From: Beroe ovata
Taxonomy: Eukaryota; Ctenophora; Nuda; Beroida; Beroidae
Reading direction: 5' to 3'
Assembly (NCBI GenBank): GCA_946803715.1
Contig: CAMPET010000178.1
Span: forward strand, 93,339 to 151,239
DNA: 57,901 nucleotides
How positions within the stretch are numbered: position 1 is the first letter of the stretch; each line of letters starts with the position of its first letter. The translations under genes and the position numbers were made by a program. Below are positions 33,401-43,912 of the stretch, piece after piece. The notes beneath the pieces are model-generated. The model was not told the origin of the DNA. It saw only the letters and a program-made list of their open reading frames with translations, and made no database searches.

Positions 33401-36161
33401 TCAGGTTCGCACATGAAGGCAATGAGTGTTGTATAGTGGAGTGATGCCTTACATTCAGCCCCAGTCATTGACATAGCTAGCGTTGTGTCTCCGTAAATTA
33501 GCTGAAACAAGGGTGTTAAATGTTAATGTATAGTCCTAAAGTGTGGCTTGGTAGGTCAACCCTAAATCTGAACTCTTGAATAAATTATAGTCGTTCCCAT
33601 CCATGGAGATGTAAATGTTCAGCAATAGTCCATTCCGTGCCGCTAAAAAGCGGACTAGAGAAACTCCAGTAGTGAACCGTGATATGAAACAGTGTAGTCC
33701 ACAATTATAGTGGACCATGAGTGTATATCGTACCTTGGAGCTGGAAGAGTTACCCTCCTCAGAGTACCCGAGTGCAGTACCGTCAGACCGGCACACACTC
33801 ACTCCCTCCCCACAGGACTTATCCTCCAAACTACCGCACAGCTGTATCGAGATATCACTGGGATGGGGGGGATTGAGTATCAGCTATCATTGAAATCACT
33901 TCTTAGACCAAACCCAGTGGAGTGAGGAGTTGAAAATGCTCTCAACGAGATAAGAGATTCAGGGGTGTAACAGGGGATTTATTGGAACACATTGCTGAAA
34001 TAATCAACTTGTCCCGAATATCTTCCCACTTAAAGTGATTGTGCCCTACCAATAAGATTCTCACAGAAACACACTAACTTGACAGTCCAAGGTTGGCTGG
34101 CGAGGTTGTACACATCGAAAGTCAGTCCAGTAATCTCATCCTCCAATTTACAGTCAGACCCCGTTATCAAATGAGCAGGACACGCTGCATATGTCTGCCA
34201 TACCAGCACGTAGTTACACTTCTCATCCGATACCAGGATGGGGGAAGTGGGGTCTGAGCTCTGGAGACACGTTAGCTCCACCTGGAATTATACGGGATTA
34301 TTTGAGAAGTTTCATACCCAAGCAGAGTGGTTCCAAGACGGTATTTGAGTTTGATAAATCGCAGAAATGATCGCAAATTCGTCTCTGTTCAAATAAATCA
34401 GAGTTCGGACGGGAGTGGTAGCAGCTCATGCAACAAAAACTCGACAAACCGTGAGAGATACAGGTGATGACTCGCATTCGCCGATACCCTCGTACGTGAG
34501 GACAAGTGACTTGTCCTCGTTCACTTGGAAATGTTCACTTGACGATGCCAACATCTCATTCGAGTCCGATGTCTCCCTATGAAATTAATGAGTAGTAAGT
34601 ACAAAACTCGTCTTGTTTTCCATAGCGATTCATACTTTCACAGCATCACGATTATCGATGAGCAAGACGTATCATAAAAAGTTCGTCGTATAAAACGGCA
34701 CAAAGCACTATCCAGAATTCTATCCGAAAATATAATCCAAGAATTCTTCTTAATCCGTAATTTCTAACCGGGTGATATCGAGAAACTGACCTGCAAAGAC
34801 TAGCCCCCTGGCATCTGTCCAATCCCCCACAGACACTGAAGAGCAGCTGATCACCCGTGGAGGTGATTGGTCGCCATACATCATGTGATATAGCCGACAG
34901 ATCGTAGAGTTCGCCATCAGTTCCGTATTTAGCACACGCGTTACTCTACGTATAGGGAGATTTCGATGTCACCGGATTTGTTCCTCATCGGTGACTGATG
35001 AGCAAAGCAGATGAGCAATGCAGATGTGCCTATATTTGGGCATCACGTGACATACCTGAGTTACGGGGCACGCATACTTCGTTCTCCAAACGAACGAGTA
35101 AAAGCAGTAGAACTGTTCCGTCATTTCTGGAGCTCCCAACCCTTCCACACTTTTATCACACACGAAAACTATCTGCGAAGAAACATACTCATCACTGAAC
35201 ATGCATCATGAGATAATGATAGGGGCAATCGATGGCAGATGGATTGACAGCCCTTTTCAGTGGATCACGATTCAGGACCTTACCTTTGTTGATCTGACAG
35301 GTCCCTTAGAACACTGTGACCCCCCAGTGTACATGAGTGTGAGTCCCATATCATCCAGCACCAAGTTCCCCTCATGGTAACTACCTGATAGTAGACAAAT
35401 ATGACAGGTGACAGTGTCACACTGTCACAGAGGTGTCATGATGACCTTCATGCTACTGCAGGAACATACCGGTGTTCAGAGTGTGGATTGATATTTGGAT
35501 GATGGGGAAATCATACGCGTGATAGTATTGGGCAAATCCCCCCCCTCTCTCTCTCTTAGAATGTATCTCACCCATTGACCAGGCTTTTAGGTTGTCAGTA
35601 TTAGAGACACAGCCGGATGCAGCTTCTCCATTACAGCCCGTGCTGATGACACCACATACTGACACCACGTAGTTGTGTTCGTCAACTAACACCGTGAAAT
35701 CTGGTGAGTGAAGGTTTGTGTTTATCTTGATTCGAGCCAATTCTCAATAAATCACGACTCGTCTAAAATTAGATCGAGCTGATTTTCGTCCGTATTTCAT
35801 TGATATTTACAGATTGAAACTTTCTCCTGATACTATATTAGATTTACTATCCACCTTTTGTGCGAATGAAAAGCTATTGTTGCGCTACCAATTATTATTT
35901 AACTCAATTTAACTATTTTCCCGTTTTACAAGTTAAAAAGTCGACTGTGATAAAACATAGTAGTACAACTACTACTATGAGAATCATCGTTGAAAAGAAC
36001 AATCCCACATAATTAGCATGGCTTATATCACGTGAAAACAGTAAAAGCTCTACAATAAATTGATACATCAAAATTGTGAGTTTCAATGAAACGTTTTTTC
36101 AACTGTTCTAGGGCGAAAGGGGATCTGTCAGTATCTGTCACAAATCCTGCACACAAGTGCA

Positions 36162-36196
<35 letters not shown>

Positions 36197-39100
36197 CCCA
36201 CCTCGGTTTGTGAGGGGTGTCAGGTCGTAGTTTACTCCACGACCCTGAATCTTGCAGCCCACATCATGAAGCTGGGTAACAGGACAAGCATGTTCAGTCC
36301 GCCATACTATGCTGTACGTGCAAGAGGAGTTCGTGTAGAGCAATGTAGGGGGAGATTGCTGAAAGAGAGAGAAAGAGAGGGTTTATCATGTCCAAAAGGA
36401 AGCGTAAATGGTTACATGTTTCGAAGAGGGTTAAATTGAGATAAAAATCTTGTTATCAGCACCTCATCATCACGTCCAATGTCCAATGTGAGAATAATCT
36501 CACGGACACTATAAAAAAGTGGTGTCTACTTAAAACAAAACTGAGGCACTGATGAAAAATGAATATGTCATTATTCCTTATTCTCAAGGATAGGAGACGA
36601 TGGGGCCCCGGAAAACAAAAGAAAGTCCTGATATGTCCCAGATATAACACTACTATATATATTAAAAAGATCGCACTTTATCATATCAGACATATCACAT
36701 TGTTGTAGATGATATATTTTAACGAACATATCTGTGTTTTGCTTGTTATCAACACATTTTTTAAGAATCTCCTTGGACAATTTAAACAATGCAAACAATC
36801 ACAAGAAAACTAGAGTAGCTCATCAAGCACTGATCTGACACGAAATATTACGTCGTGTGGTTAACACTTTGTCATGCCAAAGTAGTGTTCCGTTTTTTCC
36901 TGACCTCACTGTTTAACATTGAAAAACGTTATAAACCCGCACACGGCTAGACCAAGGACGTGAAAACCGCAAACTTAAGTTTCATTCTGTTCATCTTCAA
37001 GAAACGAGTTCCACTCGAAGTAACATCTTCTCAAGTTATGTCAGTTTTCTGCTGTTTTGTTACCGTGAGAACATGAGTCAAGCTGTGGAATTGAGGTCTG
37101 GAACGTGGTCGGTTGCGTCAACTGTCAAGTCAAGTTACGAGGTTTAAGCTCGTCATTGTGTCCAAATTGAAGGGTCAATAATCGATTTCTATTGATTTAT
37201 TTGTGAGCTGGAGTATAATTGAATAACTTTCACACGGCGCGCCAGAACAACCAGACTTCCCTGTTAAAAGTTTAGTTTGATCTTCCGGACAATATTGAAT
37301 AACAGCTTTCTATAATTCATACTTCAAGCAGACTAGACGAAGTACCTAGCTGTGCAAATCCATTATACTCATGATTCATGAATGCTTTGCTCAAATTAAT
37401 TCAGTTTGTTAACTAATTGACGTGACCTTTTCGAATCATCACATATCAAATGCATCACTTGAAATGCAATTGTTTCACGTAGAAAGGAAACATACCGCGC
37501 GCGTGATTTGAGATCCACTTTGATAACACTTGGGTCCATACTATAATAATGCCAACCCTGGAACCATAACTCTAAGATTAAATGACATAACTCTTGGACG
37601 CATGCAGTTCCAAATCTAATTAGAACCCTCTAAAACACGACCTCCTTTCTAACACATCATAAGTCGTGTGGTATACGAGCTCTTATAGTGTTTCATCAGG
37701 TGTCTTCTATTTTATAGTTGTGTTATTAAAAAGTTGTCCGTTGCCAGCTATAGTCATAGGGTAAACATATTATTCGATGTAGAATGCATAGCATTGCTAA
37801 CACAATTATTAGGGCAGGTACAATTTTACTATCATTGTTCAGTTTAGCAAATTCGACATGCCTCAGTGTATAGCAATTTTGTGATATCGATGCGAATTTC
37901 CACATTTGTATCAAAAATCACCGGTCACGCGAGAAATTATTGCGGATTTAATTTTTACCACGAAAGTCGACTGTTTTAAATCATGGAAGCAAAAATTCGA
38001 GAATCAATCATTTATCTGTATTCAGTATGTGATCGTAAAACAGTGATACTTATGAAGCACAAAATTTGATATTTACAATTGTTTATATTCCCGATATCGT
38101 TTTTCTTGCTACATATATCATAAAATCATTTCACGCTCTATAAAACTTTCGGTCGATGAATGGTGTGTTCATTTTTATAGCCGATAGTTTTTTGCGCGAT
38201 AATATCTTAAAACATGATTTTTGATTGCTTATCGTTTTTCGTGGAACGTCTGCGATTAAAAAGTAACATTAGAACCTATTCTACTTTGACGAAATATTTT
38301 TCCCAGAAGAATATGAGGCATGCCGAGTGACAGCAATTAATGAGACATCACTATGGCACAAAATAGAGTGGGCCTAACGTTTGAGGCTATCATCCACGAG
38401 AACAAGAAGCGAACTAACAACAGACTTCAGGTACTGACGGTAGTCGGCGTCAAATTATTGACACCACTTGTCAGTGACACCTCCCTGCCAACAGTGTATT
38501 GTTATCAGTAATTAACAACAATGACAGGTGACGGGTAACACCACGTCTGATTTCAGAGGATGCTCAATCAGCAGCTCCAAATGTTTGACAGCATGAGGAA
38601 TGAATCAGAGAGAATGCATATGAAGCAACGATCAGTGAGTAGCCCACATCCTTGTTACAATATCTTGAGGATATTGTAACACAATATCCTCAATGAGGAT
38701 ATTGTAGGATAACCCTCAATGAGGGGCTAAACTAGTTTACCCCTCATCCCACGCAATGGGTCAAATTATAGTGTCCATCCCTCTGTTCCTATTCCTCTGT
38801 TCTCCAACTAAACCACACTATCAGGATTTGTTAATGAAACAGAGGATTTATGACCGGATAACTGAGTCCTGTAAACGGGATCTGACCACCAAACAGAACA
38901 CTGTACCGCAATTGTACGGCAGATCTCACCCTCCTCCTCGCCCCAGACGGGTTTGTGTCAATATCACGATCTCATATCACACACTGTATCACACACTTAT
39001 ATAGAGCCTCGCCGTAAAGCTGCTACGCCTCAATAATACCGTACCCTAAAAAACTTCTAATTTTATTTTTCTCATCTCTTCTTTTCGGCTAACTGTAACG

Positions 39101-42100
39101 CCACAATCTGTCCAGAGAAAGGAAAGCACGAGTTGGAGTAGTAAACTGATAGCGCCCTCATCCGAGTCAACACTGAAATTGCCCAGCGTGGTACAAAGTG
39201 GGACCGTGACGGAGCAGGGGATATGAATTCAGGAATCAAGAACAAGAGAAGAAGGAGACGCAAACAAAGCGCCACTTTGTGATGGCAGTGAGGGAAGAAC
39301 AGCTGATCATTGCTAGGTTACAAGTGGTAGAGAAACAGTTGGCCATTGCCGGTCAGGTGACATGAAAAATTACGTTATAGTAACTTGGAATATGTTATTC
39401 CATCGGATGTCGGAACGGAGAAATTGCGAGCATCGTAGAGAAGTGTGACACAAGGAGGAAATGGACAAACAGAAATGTGCTCAGATCTATTTTGAAGTGT
39501 TCACTTTGTATTCTCATAGAGATTGAAGATACATCTCAATGATTTCAATCAAGACTAACGCGTACCTATCGTTTAACTTGCTTCTCACCAGTTACCACAT
39601 AGTTTACGTGTCTATTAACGTACGATCTATTAACGTGTCTATTATGATCTATTACCTAACGTGTCTATTAATAACGTGTTCTATACCTGGTGAGGTGAGC
39701 ACACGAGCACAATGGTTGTGGTTGTTTCAGGGCACGCCCCACCCCCCTCCTGGGATGTCGTGTAGGTTATCACAACACCACCATCCTCCGGACTTGCCCG
39801 CGGGGAGACACCCACATTACCGATATTCGTAGTCCCGGATTGAGTTTTGTAACACGCTGCACCTCCTGAAGATAGATATGGGATTTCAAACATGGGATTA
39901 GAGAGAGAGAGGGAAACTGATGCGGGAGTAGCTAAGTGGGAATATAGGACAAAAACAGTTACCTTCACATGAGCTTTGACCAGTAACCGGACCGCACATC
40001 GAGAAATAAATAGATGTTTTTCCTGAAACAATAAATGAAAGGTGAGGTACTAACTAATATCGGATGACTCCTACGGATTAGGATAATAGTGAATACTCAT
40101 TTGTTTCACACCGTGCATTCCCAAGGCCAACACTTACCCCCTGCGATAGGAATATGATAGTTATTCCCGACTAAATCTCCCAAGTCGTACAACTCATTGG
40201 TGGCAGTGTAGGAGTAGCATGGGATAATATCTGGGTGTTGCCCGGTTGTTTTGCAACCCGCTAAACTGCTCAAGATCACAGTCACGTGACCGGGAATCAT
40301 GTGTTGGATCTCTGGTCTACCCTGTTTATTAATGGAAGTTGAGTTAGATAGGTACTTGCTAGTGAAGTAATAGCATTTTACAATTCTGAGACGTGTTCCA
40401 TTGCTAATTCATGATTGGGTAAGTTGATGGGAACCAGTTCAGCTCACAACCAAGATATTACTAAGCAACGCAAAATCACATGGTCACAGTTATAATAGCG
40501 GAACATACCACACTGTTACCACACATTAGAGTTATGTGTGTTGTCACCCCATCTCCTGCTAGTGTAATGTTAACAAAGTCAGACTGTTCCTGGGCTGACA
40601 ACACAGTCCCTAGGGACACGTCGTTACCTCCATCCCCCGGCTCGTAACACCCCGATTTCCCTGGAGGAGCATGTGGGAATGTGGGAGTGGGAAAATGAGT
40701 GTGAGGGAGCATGTGGGAATGTGGGAGAGGGAAAATGAGTGAGAACATCCAGGAATGTACCTAGTAGTGGGGAAATGAGTGAGAAAATCCGGGAATGTGG
40801 GAGTATTGGCTCCTTGTCTTTAAACTTCTGTCATAGCTCAAGGATTATTAGAAACTAGGACAAACAAAATTTCATGTCGATCAGATAATCGGTTCTCAAG
40901 GGCCGGCATAAACCCTGATTTATTTCTCACATGTGAGTCTCGAAGTCACGTGACAGACAGTTCATCAGGGGAGCGGAATAGGGCTACAATTCGGTCTGGA
41001 ATCGATTCAGCGTCCAAAAATACGTAGGAATCGATAGTACTTGTATTGAAACTGAACAAAAATTTTCTTCGAATTTCCGATATCAGTATCAGTAAGAAAG
41101 TGTAATCGATGATGTCCACACTTTTCTACTTCATTTTGGAAGATCTTTAATGGAGGTTAAACAGGCACTTGGGACACCAATTTTTTCACCAAATCATCTC
41201 TCCTACTCTCATACTACGAGTAGCAACTCTTTTCATGACCATGTAAGATCCATACTGGCCGTGAAGCCACGCCCGAATCATGATTTCAAACCCGTGGGAG
41301 GCAAAAGGTGCAAAAACACGAAAATCACTGAGACACACCGACACCAAAAAATATTTTACCTGGAAATATAGTGGGATTAAGTGTTTCCGGCTTATTTTTT
41401 GACGTAGAATCCGAATATGGAAGAATTTTTGTGCTAACTCATCGAGAAATAGGTCAAAACTTGCATTTTCGTCTCACATGTGATTCTCGAAGTCACGTGA
41501 CATGCAGCACCTCAGGCAAGCGATATAGGGCTACAATTCGGTCGGGAATCAATTCAGCGTCCAAAATAACGTAGGAATCGATGGCATTTGCATTGAAAAC
41601 CGACAATCGGTTCCCAAGTAAGTGGCCGCCATATCTCCGTATCGACCCAAAACATACAAGTTTGAGTGAGCATTTGAGGATAGCTCACAAGCGGATGAAT
41701 CTATAGTCTTGAAACTTCTATCATAGCACACGGACCATTACAAACTTGGACTACCAAAATTTCACGTCAATCTGATAATTGGTTTGCAAGTTAAGGGCCG
41801 CCATATCACCTTATCCACTCAAAACATGCAAGTTTGAGTGAGCATTTGAGGATAGCTCCCAAAAGGATTTAGCCATAGTCTTGAAACTTTCATCATAGCT
41901 CAAGGGCCATTAAAAACTCGGACAAACAAAATTTCACGTCAATCTGACAATGGGTAACCCAAGTTGAGGGCCGGCATAACCCCTGATTTTCTTCTCACGT
42001 GTGAGTCTCGAAGTCACGTGACAGACAGTTCATCAGGGAAGCGGAATAGGGCTACAATTCGGTCTGGAATCGATTCAGCGTCCAAAAATACGTAGGAATC

Positions 42101-43622
42101 GATAGTACTTGTATTGAAGCTGAACAAAAAATTTTCTTCGAATTTCCGATATCAGTATCAGTAAGAAAGTGTAATCGATGATGTCCGCACTTTTCTACTT
42201 CATTTTGGAAGATCTTTAATGGAGGTTAAACAGGCACTTGGGACACCAATTTTTCACCAAATCATCTCTCCTACTCTCATACTACGAGTAGCAACTCTTT
42301 TCATGACCATGTAAGATCCATACTTGCCGTGAAGCCACGCCCGAATCATGATTTCAAACCCGTGGGAGGCAAAAGGTGCAAAAACACGAAAATCACTGAG
42401 ACACACCGACACCAAAAATTATTTTACCTGGAAATAAAGTGGGAATAAGTGTTTCCGGCTTATTTTTTGACGTAGAATCCGAATATGGAAGAATTTTTGT
42501 GCTAACTCATCGAGAAATAGGTCAAAACTTGCATTTTCGTCTCACATGTGATTCTCGAAGTCACGTGACATGCAGCACCTCAGGCAAGCGATATAGGGCT
42601 ACAATTCGGTCGGGAATCAATTCAGCGTCCAAAATAACGTAGGAATCGATGGCATTTGCATTGAAAACCGACAATCGGTTCCGAAGTAAGGGGCCGCCAT
42701 ATCCCCTTATCCACCCAAAACATACAAGTTTGAGTGAGCATTTGAGGATAGCTCACAAACGGATGAATCTATAGTCTTGAAACTTCTATCATAGCCCAAG
42801 GACCATTAGAGACTCGGACAAACAAAATTTCATCCGGGAGCATCTGGGGGTGTGGGAGTGGGGAAATGAGTGTTGTCGAGCATCCAGGAGTGTGGGAGTG
42901 GGGAAATGAGTGTGGGGGAGCATCTGGGGGTCTGGGAGTGGGGGAATAAGTTTGTGATGTGGAACGAAAAATATTTCGAAGTCACAGATGGCCGCTTCAT
43001 ATTCGCCGTGAAACCACGTCAAACGACGATTTCAAACGTGTGGGAAGCAAATACCTACTTTAAAAACGCGAAATGCAATGAGACACTCTTTTATCAAAAA
43101 ACCAGACAGACATGGTAAACTTTGGCATTTGCATGAAGATGGACTGTTTTGTAGGTCATAGGTGAGAGACTTGGAATGGCAGTGTGTAAGGTGGAAATTA
43201 ATCTATTGATATAGTCAAATTGAAGTATTCCTCACCATAACATGTCTCAGAGTTTCCACAAAGATTGAAATAGAATCGGGTCGTATTGTACACAGTTCTG
43301 AGTTCTCTGAAATTGGAAGAATGTCTCAAACTTAAATTTATTCAGAAAAAATTTGGAGGAAAAAGAGGTTCTGCAATCCACGCTATACATAGCACAATAC
43401 AATAGGATTGTACATTGCATGAAATCTAATGTGGTGTACAATCTACAGTGTACAATTATTGTACAATGTACAATGAAGACTGCACGGAATGTATTCCATG
43501 GGGTACTGCTCTCCCAACCTATTTAGGATAGAAAGATCGTACTGATCTGAAACTGTGGGACACGCCGTGTAGACGAGGGGTAGTAGTAACAACTGTATCA
43601 ACAGTGCCAACTCATAGCTCAT
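18439..43622 (-). CDS. IGF2R: Cation-independent mannose-6-phosphate receptor (IGF2R-like), 15 MRH repeats
   Basis: Type I receptor that sorts lysosomal enzymes between Golgi, endosome and cell surface. I assemble 46 GT-AG exons, minus strand: 43622-43519, 43306-43236, 40660-40509, 40321-40138, 40022-39963, 39865-39687, 36358-36202, 35700-35572, 35384-35284, 35172-35056, 34945-34791, 34576-34450, 34281-34075, 33883-33734, 33501-33390, 32785-32671, 29424-29256, 29110-28949, 28622-28493, 28285-28127, 28022-27780, 27599-27453, 27331-27162, 27000-26877, 26769-26668, 26561-26424, 26270-26134, 25964-25777, 25651-25510, 25378-25192, 24993-24858, 24689-24530, 24442-24182, 24021-23881, 23715-23542, 21650-21555, 21417-21321, 21180-21101, 20995-20841, 20560-20443, 20361-20204, 20099-19916, 19840-19723, 19614-19173, 19080-18972, 18507-18439. 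The frame closes throughout: 2271 aa. Signal peptide (LALLIQLLLLPLVYTA), 15 MRH repeats, membrane span about 2186-2208, 63-aa tail ending DSDEEIVGL. Least certain: exon 13's donor and the last two exons. No fibronectin type II insert seen. Confidence 0.93.
22018..23286 (+). CDS. Synaptotagmin-like membrane protein with two divergent C2 domains (nested, intronless)
   Basis: A single open exon of 422 aa from ATG 22018 to TGA 23286. Residues 10-35 form a membrane span followed at once by basic residues (YRKK), then a basic linker with a Cys. A C2A-like domain lies at about 125-255 and a C2B-like domain at about 265-400. The end of the second reads EHWREMI, close to the HWxxM motif that closes synaptotagmin C2B domains. 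The acidic loop residues that bind calcium in typical C2 domains are mostly absent, so calcium-independent membrane or protein binding is more likely. It lies wholly inside receptor intron 35 (21651-23541), on the opposite strand. Lack of introns beside a 46-exon host suggests a retrocopy. It could also be an extended synaptotagmin-type or other C2 protein; I am sure only of the TM plus C2-C2 plan. Confidence 0.72.
   Translation: MKIFKGDIPTYAVVLVVVFAILIGVTLSLLLLYLYRKKQTVTYRKLSRDNNRGVKKSCLKNHGGHREGTVKAPEITLQKVNIRRTTPPGMVEEVQPPKKVDILPSVTSSIVSDVSRREDVLEARFRDGKVARMRVSVCYHDNALWFAVLELYRLHGSISLNNAKVDLRKEVGSVKDKLRSVRVERKGRGLKGCPTTRYSFPIKIKEIPDANFKFYLWSVGVHSRYYQAGVCDIKFKDTHIQSFQVNSACEVKEDFVEPTEEDFTGCASISLALRYSTRTEKLEVTLGSISKIPKLGWRSNWSSLSSHFEPYPVVKVTMSHDEGEFKTQTHTTGTLRGYDVQINKVVRFEMPLQEIQLPGSMKLTIDVSHSNLQLLHSTIGVLEFSGQSTGKEGEHWREMIQMISTESKPQMKTHYLKNRSKM
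30105..30114. promoter_or_regulatory. GTCACGTGAC palindrome upstream of the TRIM-NHL gene
   Basis: A perfect 10-bp palindrome matching the CLEAR/E-box consensus of MiT/TFE bHLH-zipper factors, 287 bp upstream of the TRIM start. A second TCACGTGA is at 30007-30014. The octamer is over-represented across the window, so it may be repeat-borne rather than a promoter element of this gene. Confidence 0.35.
30401..32482 (+). CDS. TRIM-NHL protein (RING, B-box, coiled coil, six NHL repeats); nested, intronless
   Basis: Predicted E3 ubiquitin ligase and possible RNA-binding regulator of the TRIM-NHL group. Counting from ATG 30401 (context CACCATGG), it is 693 aa. The C3HC4 RING uses Cys22, 25, 37, His39, Cys42, 45, 62 and 65. 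A B-box 2 zinc finger spans about 107-139, and a coiled coil about 150-260. Six NHL blades from about 405 to 693 each end in a RIQVF-like strand and form a propeller. I see no filamin domain between coil and propeller, unlike TRIM2/3/71; this is closer to the TRIM32 layout. The frame is open upstream to 30251, but that extension is not domain-like. The gene is a single exon and lies inside receptor intron 16 (29425-32670), on the opposite strand, which suggests retroposition. Confidence 0.93.
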   Translation: MAAAGPSNIRTLATQLEAELICAVCQERFTTPRVLPCQHSFCESCLSMAHLAREHRGRLLPCPTCRAVAVIPDNGIPGFPINFALNNLVQILVSSELEVVRTPLVVCSLHENKKITMYCCECHVTTCSTCAGSSHAHHHTEIIADVVDGERSAARGVLGELEQSLKKGDEELNTANEMLEKITKQAEAAIIKINKQADKAVEEVGKKKVNLLSQVTALKTAQTEKISSFKENLKSWSKKTKALKLALENNSSTVDDVAFLQGASELRAELMSREPAEGISDIYSSEKWIDFTASANLASQIDCLDMGEVKLTKDEPEGTDAILNSRVNTARVSARRPNRRTTSTNNLHNQLAQQRENSDSSESPIHINLERVAQDSNAVIIRYTDQRERQRGASNRLQGSAARIRAIHQIGSCGTSLGDFFHPCGMSQLSNGHLVVADQRNNRVQILEENGSFVQMFGNEGTGIREFKSPGDVTVDGEDNILVLDTKNDRIQMFTADGRFKKIIGGSGSGPGEFLKPQSITMSPGGDIVVADSGNNRIQVLLPDGRFSHMFGREGAGDGEFMEPCGVGVSGTDVYVCDHHSHRIQVFRLSGQFRSTFGSFGSEHGQLSYPSSVSVDQNGSVIVTEYGNDRLSVFDSYGRFKMCFGEEGNDLGQFLSPNGVSICLPDVNHRTSHVKFYVCDAWNHRLQMLEMIL
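36161..36195. repeat. (GT)n microsatellite
   Basis: GT run starting just inside receptor intron 7, a few bases after the donor of exon 36358-36202. The open frame continuing from the exon into it is intron read-through. Confidence 0.9.
38353..39356 (+). CDS. Small charged coiled-coil protein, four exons, nested in receptor intron 6; possible frameshift
   Basis: I do not recognise the family. Three exons join cleanly, each a whole number of codons: 38353-38430, 38557-38634, 38825-38950. A fourth starts at 39116. The product is highly charged and helical, with MAQNRVGLTFEAIIHENKKR at the N-terminus and a proline/arginine patch (HPPPRPRR) at the end of exon 3. In exon 4 the frame meets TGA at 39224-39226, giving 130 aa. 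The next frame then stays open to a GT at 39357, encoding a Glu/Gln/Arg-rich helix that looks like a continuation. The switch falls at the GGGG run 39217-39220; one base fewer would make it continuous. So this is either a short protein, a mutated or mis-sequenced gene, or a small missed intron. A last exon beyond 39400 is possible but not supported. Confidence 0.5.
38654..38725. repeat. Three consecutive short hairpins
   Basis: Perfect inverted repeats follow one another in intron 2 of the nested coiled-coil gene: arms of 11 bp (654-664 / 670-680), 12 bp (681-692 / 694-705) and 6 bp (713-718 / 720-725), offsets from 38000. The second and third share a CTCAATGAG core. Function unknown. Confidence 0.6.
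40667..42955. repeat. 1068-bp tandem duplication bracketed by a minisatellite (receptor intron 2)
   Basis: Two copies of a 1068-bp unit run from about 40820 to 41887 and from 41888 to about 42830, at high identity and with no N between them. Each unit is built from two related halves about 520-550 bp apart, each carrying a TCACGTGA box (40946, 41493, 42014, 42561). A minisatellite with a GGGAGCATGTGGGAATGTGG-like unit of about 38 bp lies on the left (40667-40795) and right (42833-42955). The matching 67-residue frames at 41371 and 42439 exist only because the unit is duplicated. Confidence 0.8.
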
Positions 43623-43836
43623 CCTTCACTAGGGAATGTGACGTCATCATGGAATGCCGGTATCCAGAATAACATACATGATGTTAATAAGGGGGAGCAG
43701 AGACAAATATCATGATGACAGTGAAAACATATAAGATATCGGGGATACAAATAAGTAAAAGTTTCCTAGTTTCGTGTGATCAAAAAGTATCTTTAAACTC
43801 AATAAATCCAAGATAGTATCTCTCAATACAAACTTC

Positions 43837-43871
43837 ATAGTATTGCACTATCTTAGGTAGTGCAATACTAT
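43837..43871. repeat. 14-bp inverted repeat between BUD23 and the receptor
   Basis: Arms ATAGTATTGCACTA and TAGTGCAATACTAT with a 7-base loop, 42 bp past the BUD23 stop and upstream of the receptor start. It could be a hairpin in the BUD23 3' region; function unknown. Confidence 0.6.
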
Positions 43872-43912
43872 CTATCATGTAAAAGACAACAATAAATAAG
43901 GCGTTTAAAAAA

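Noticed and set aside
41371-42642. Two nearly identical 67-codon frames read as a duplicated small gene
   Set aside because: They follow the 1068-bp non-coding tandem repeat in a receptor intron; no start context or homology.
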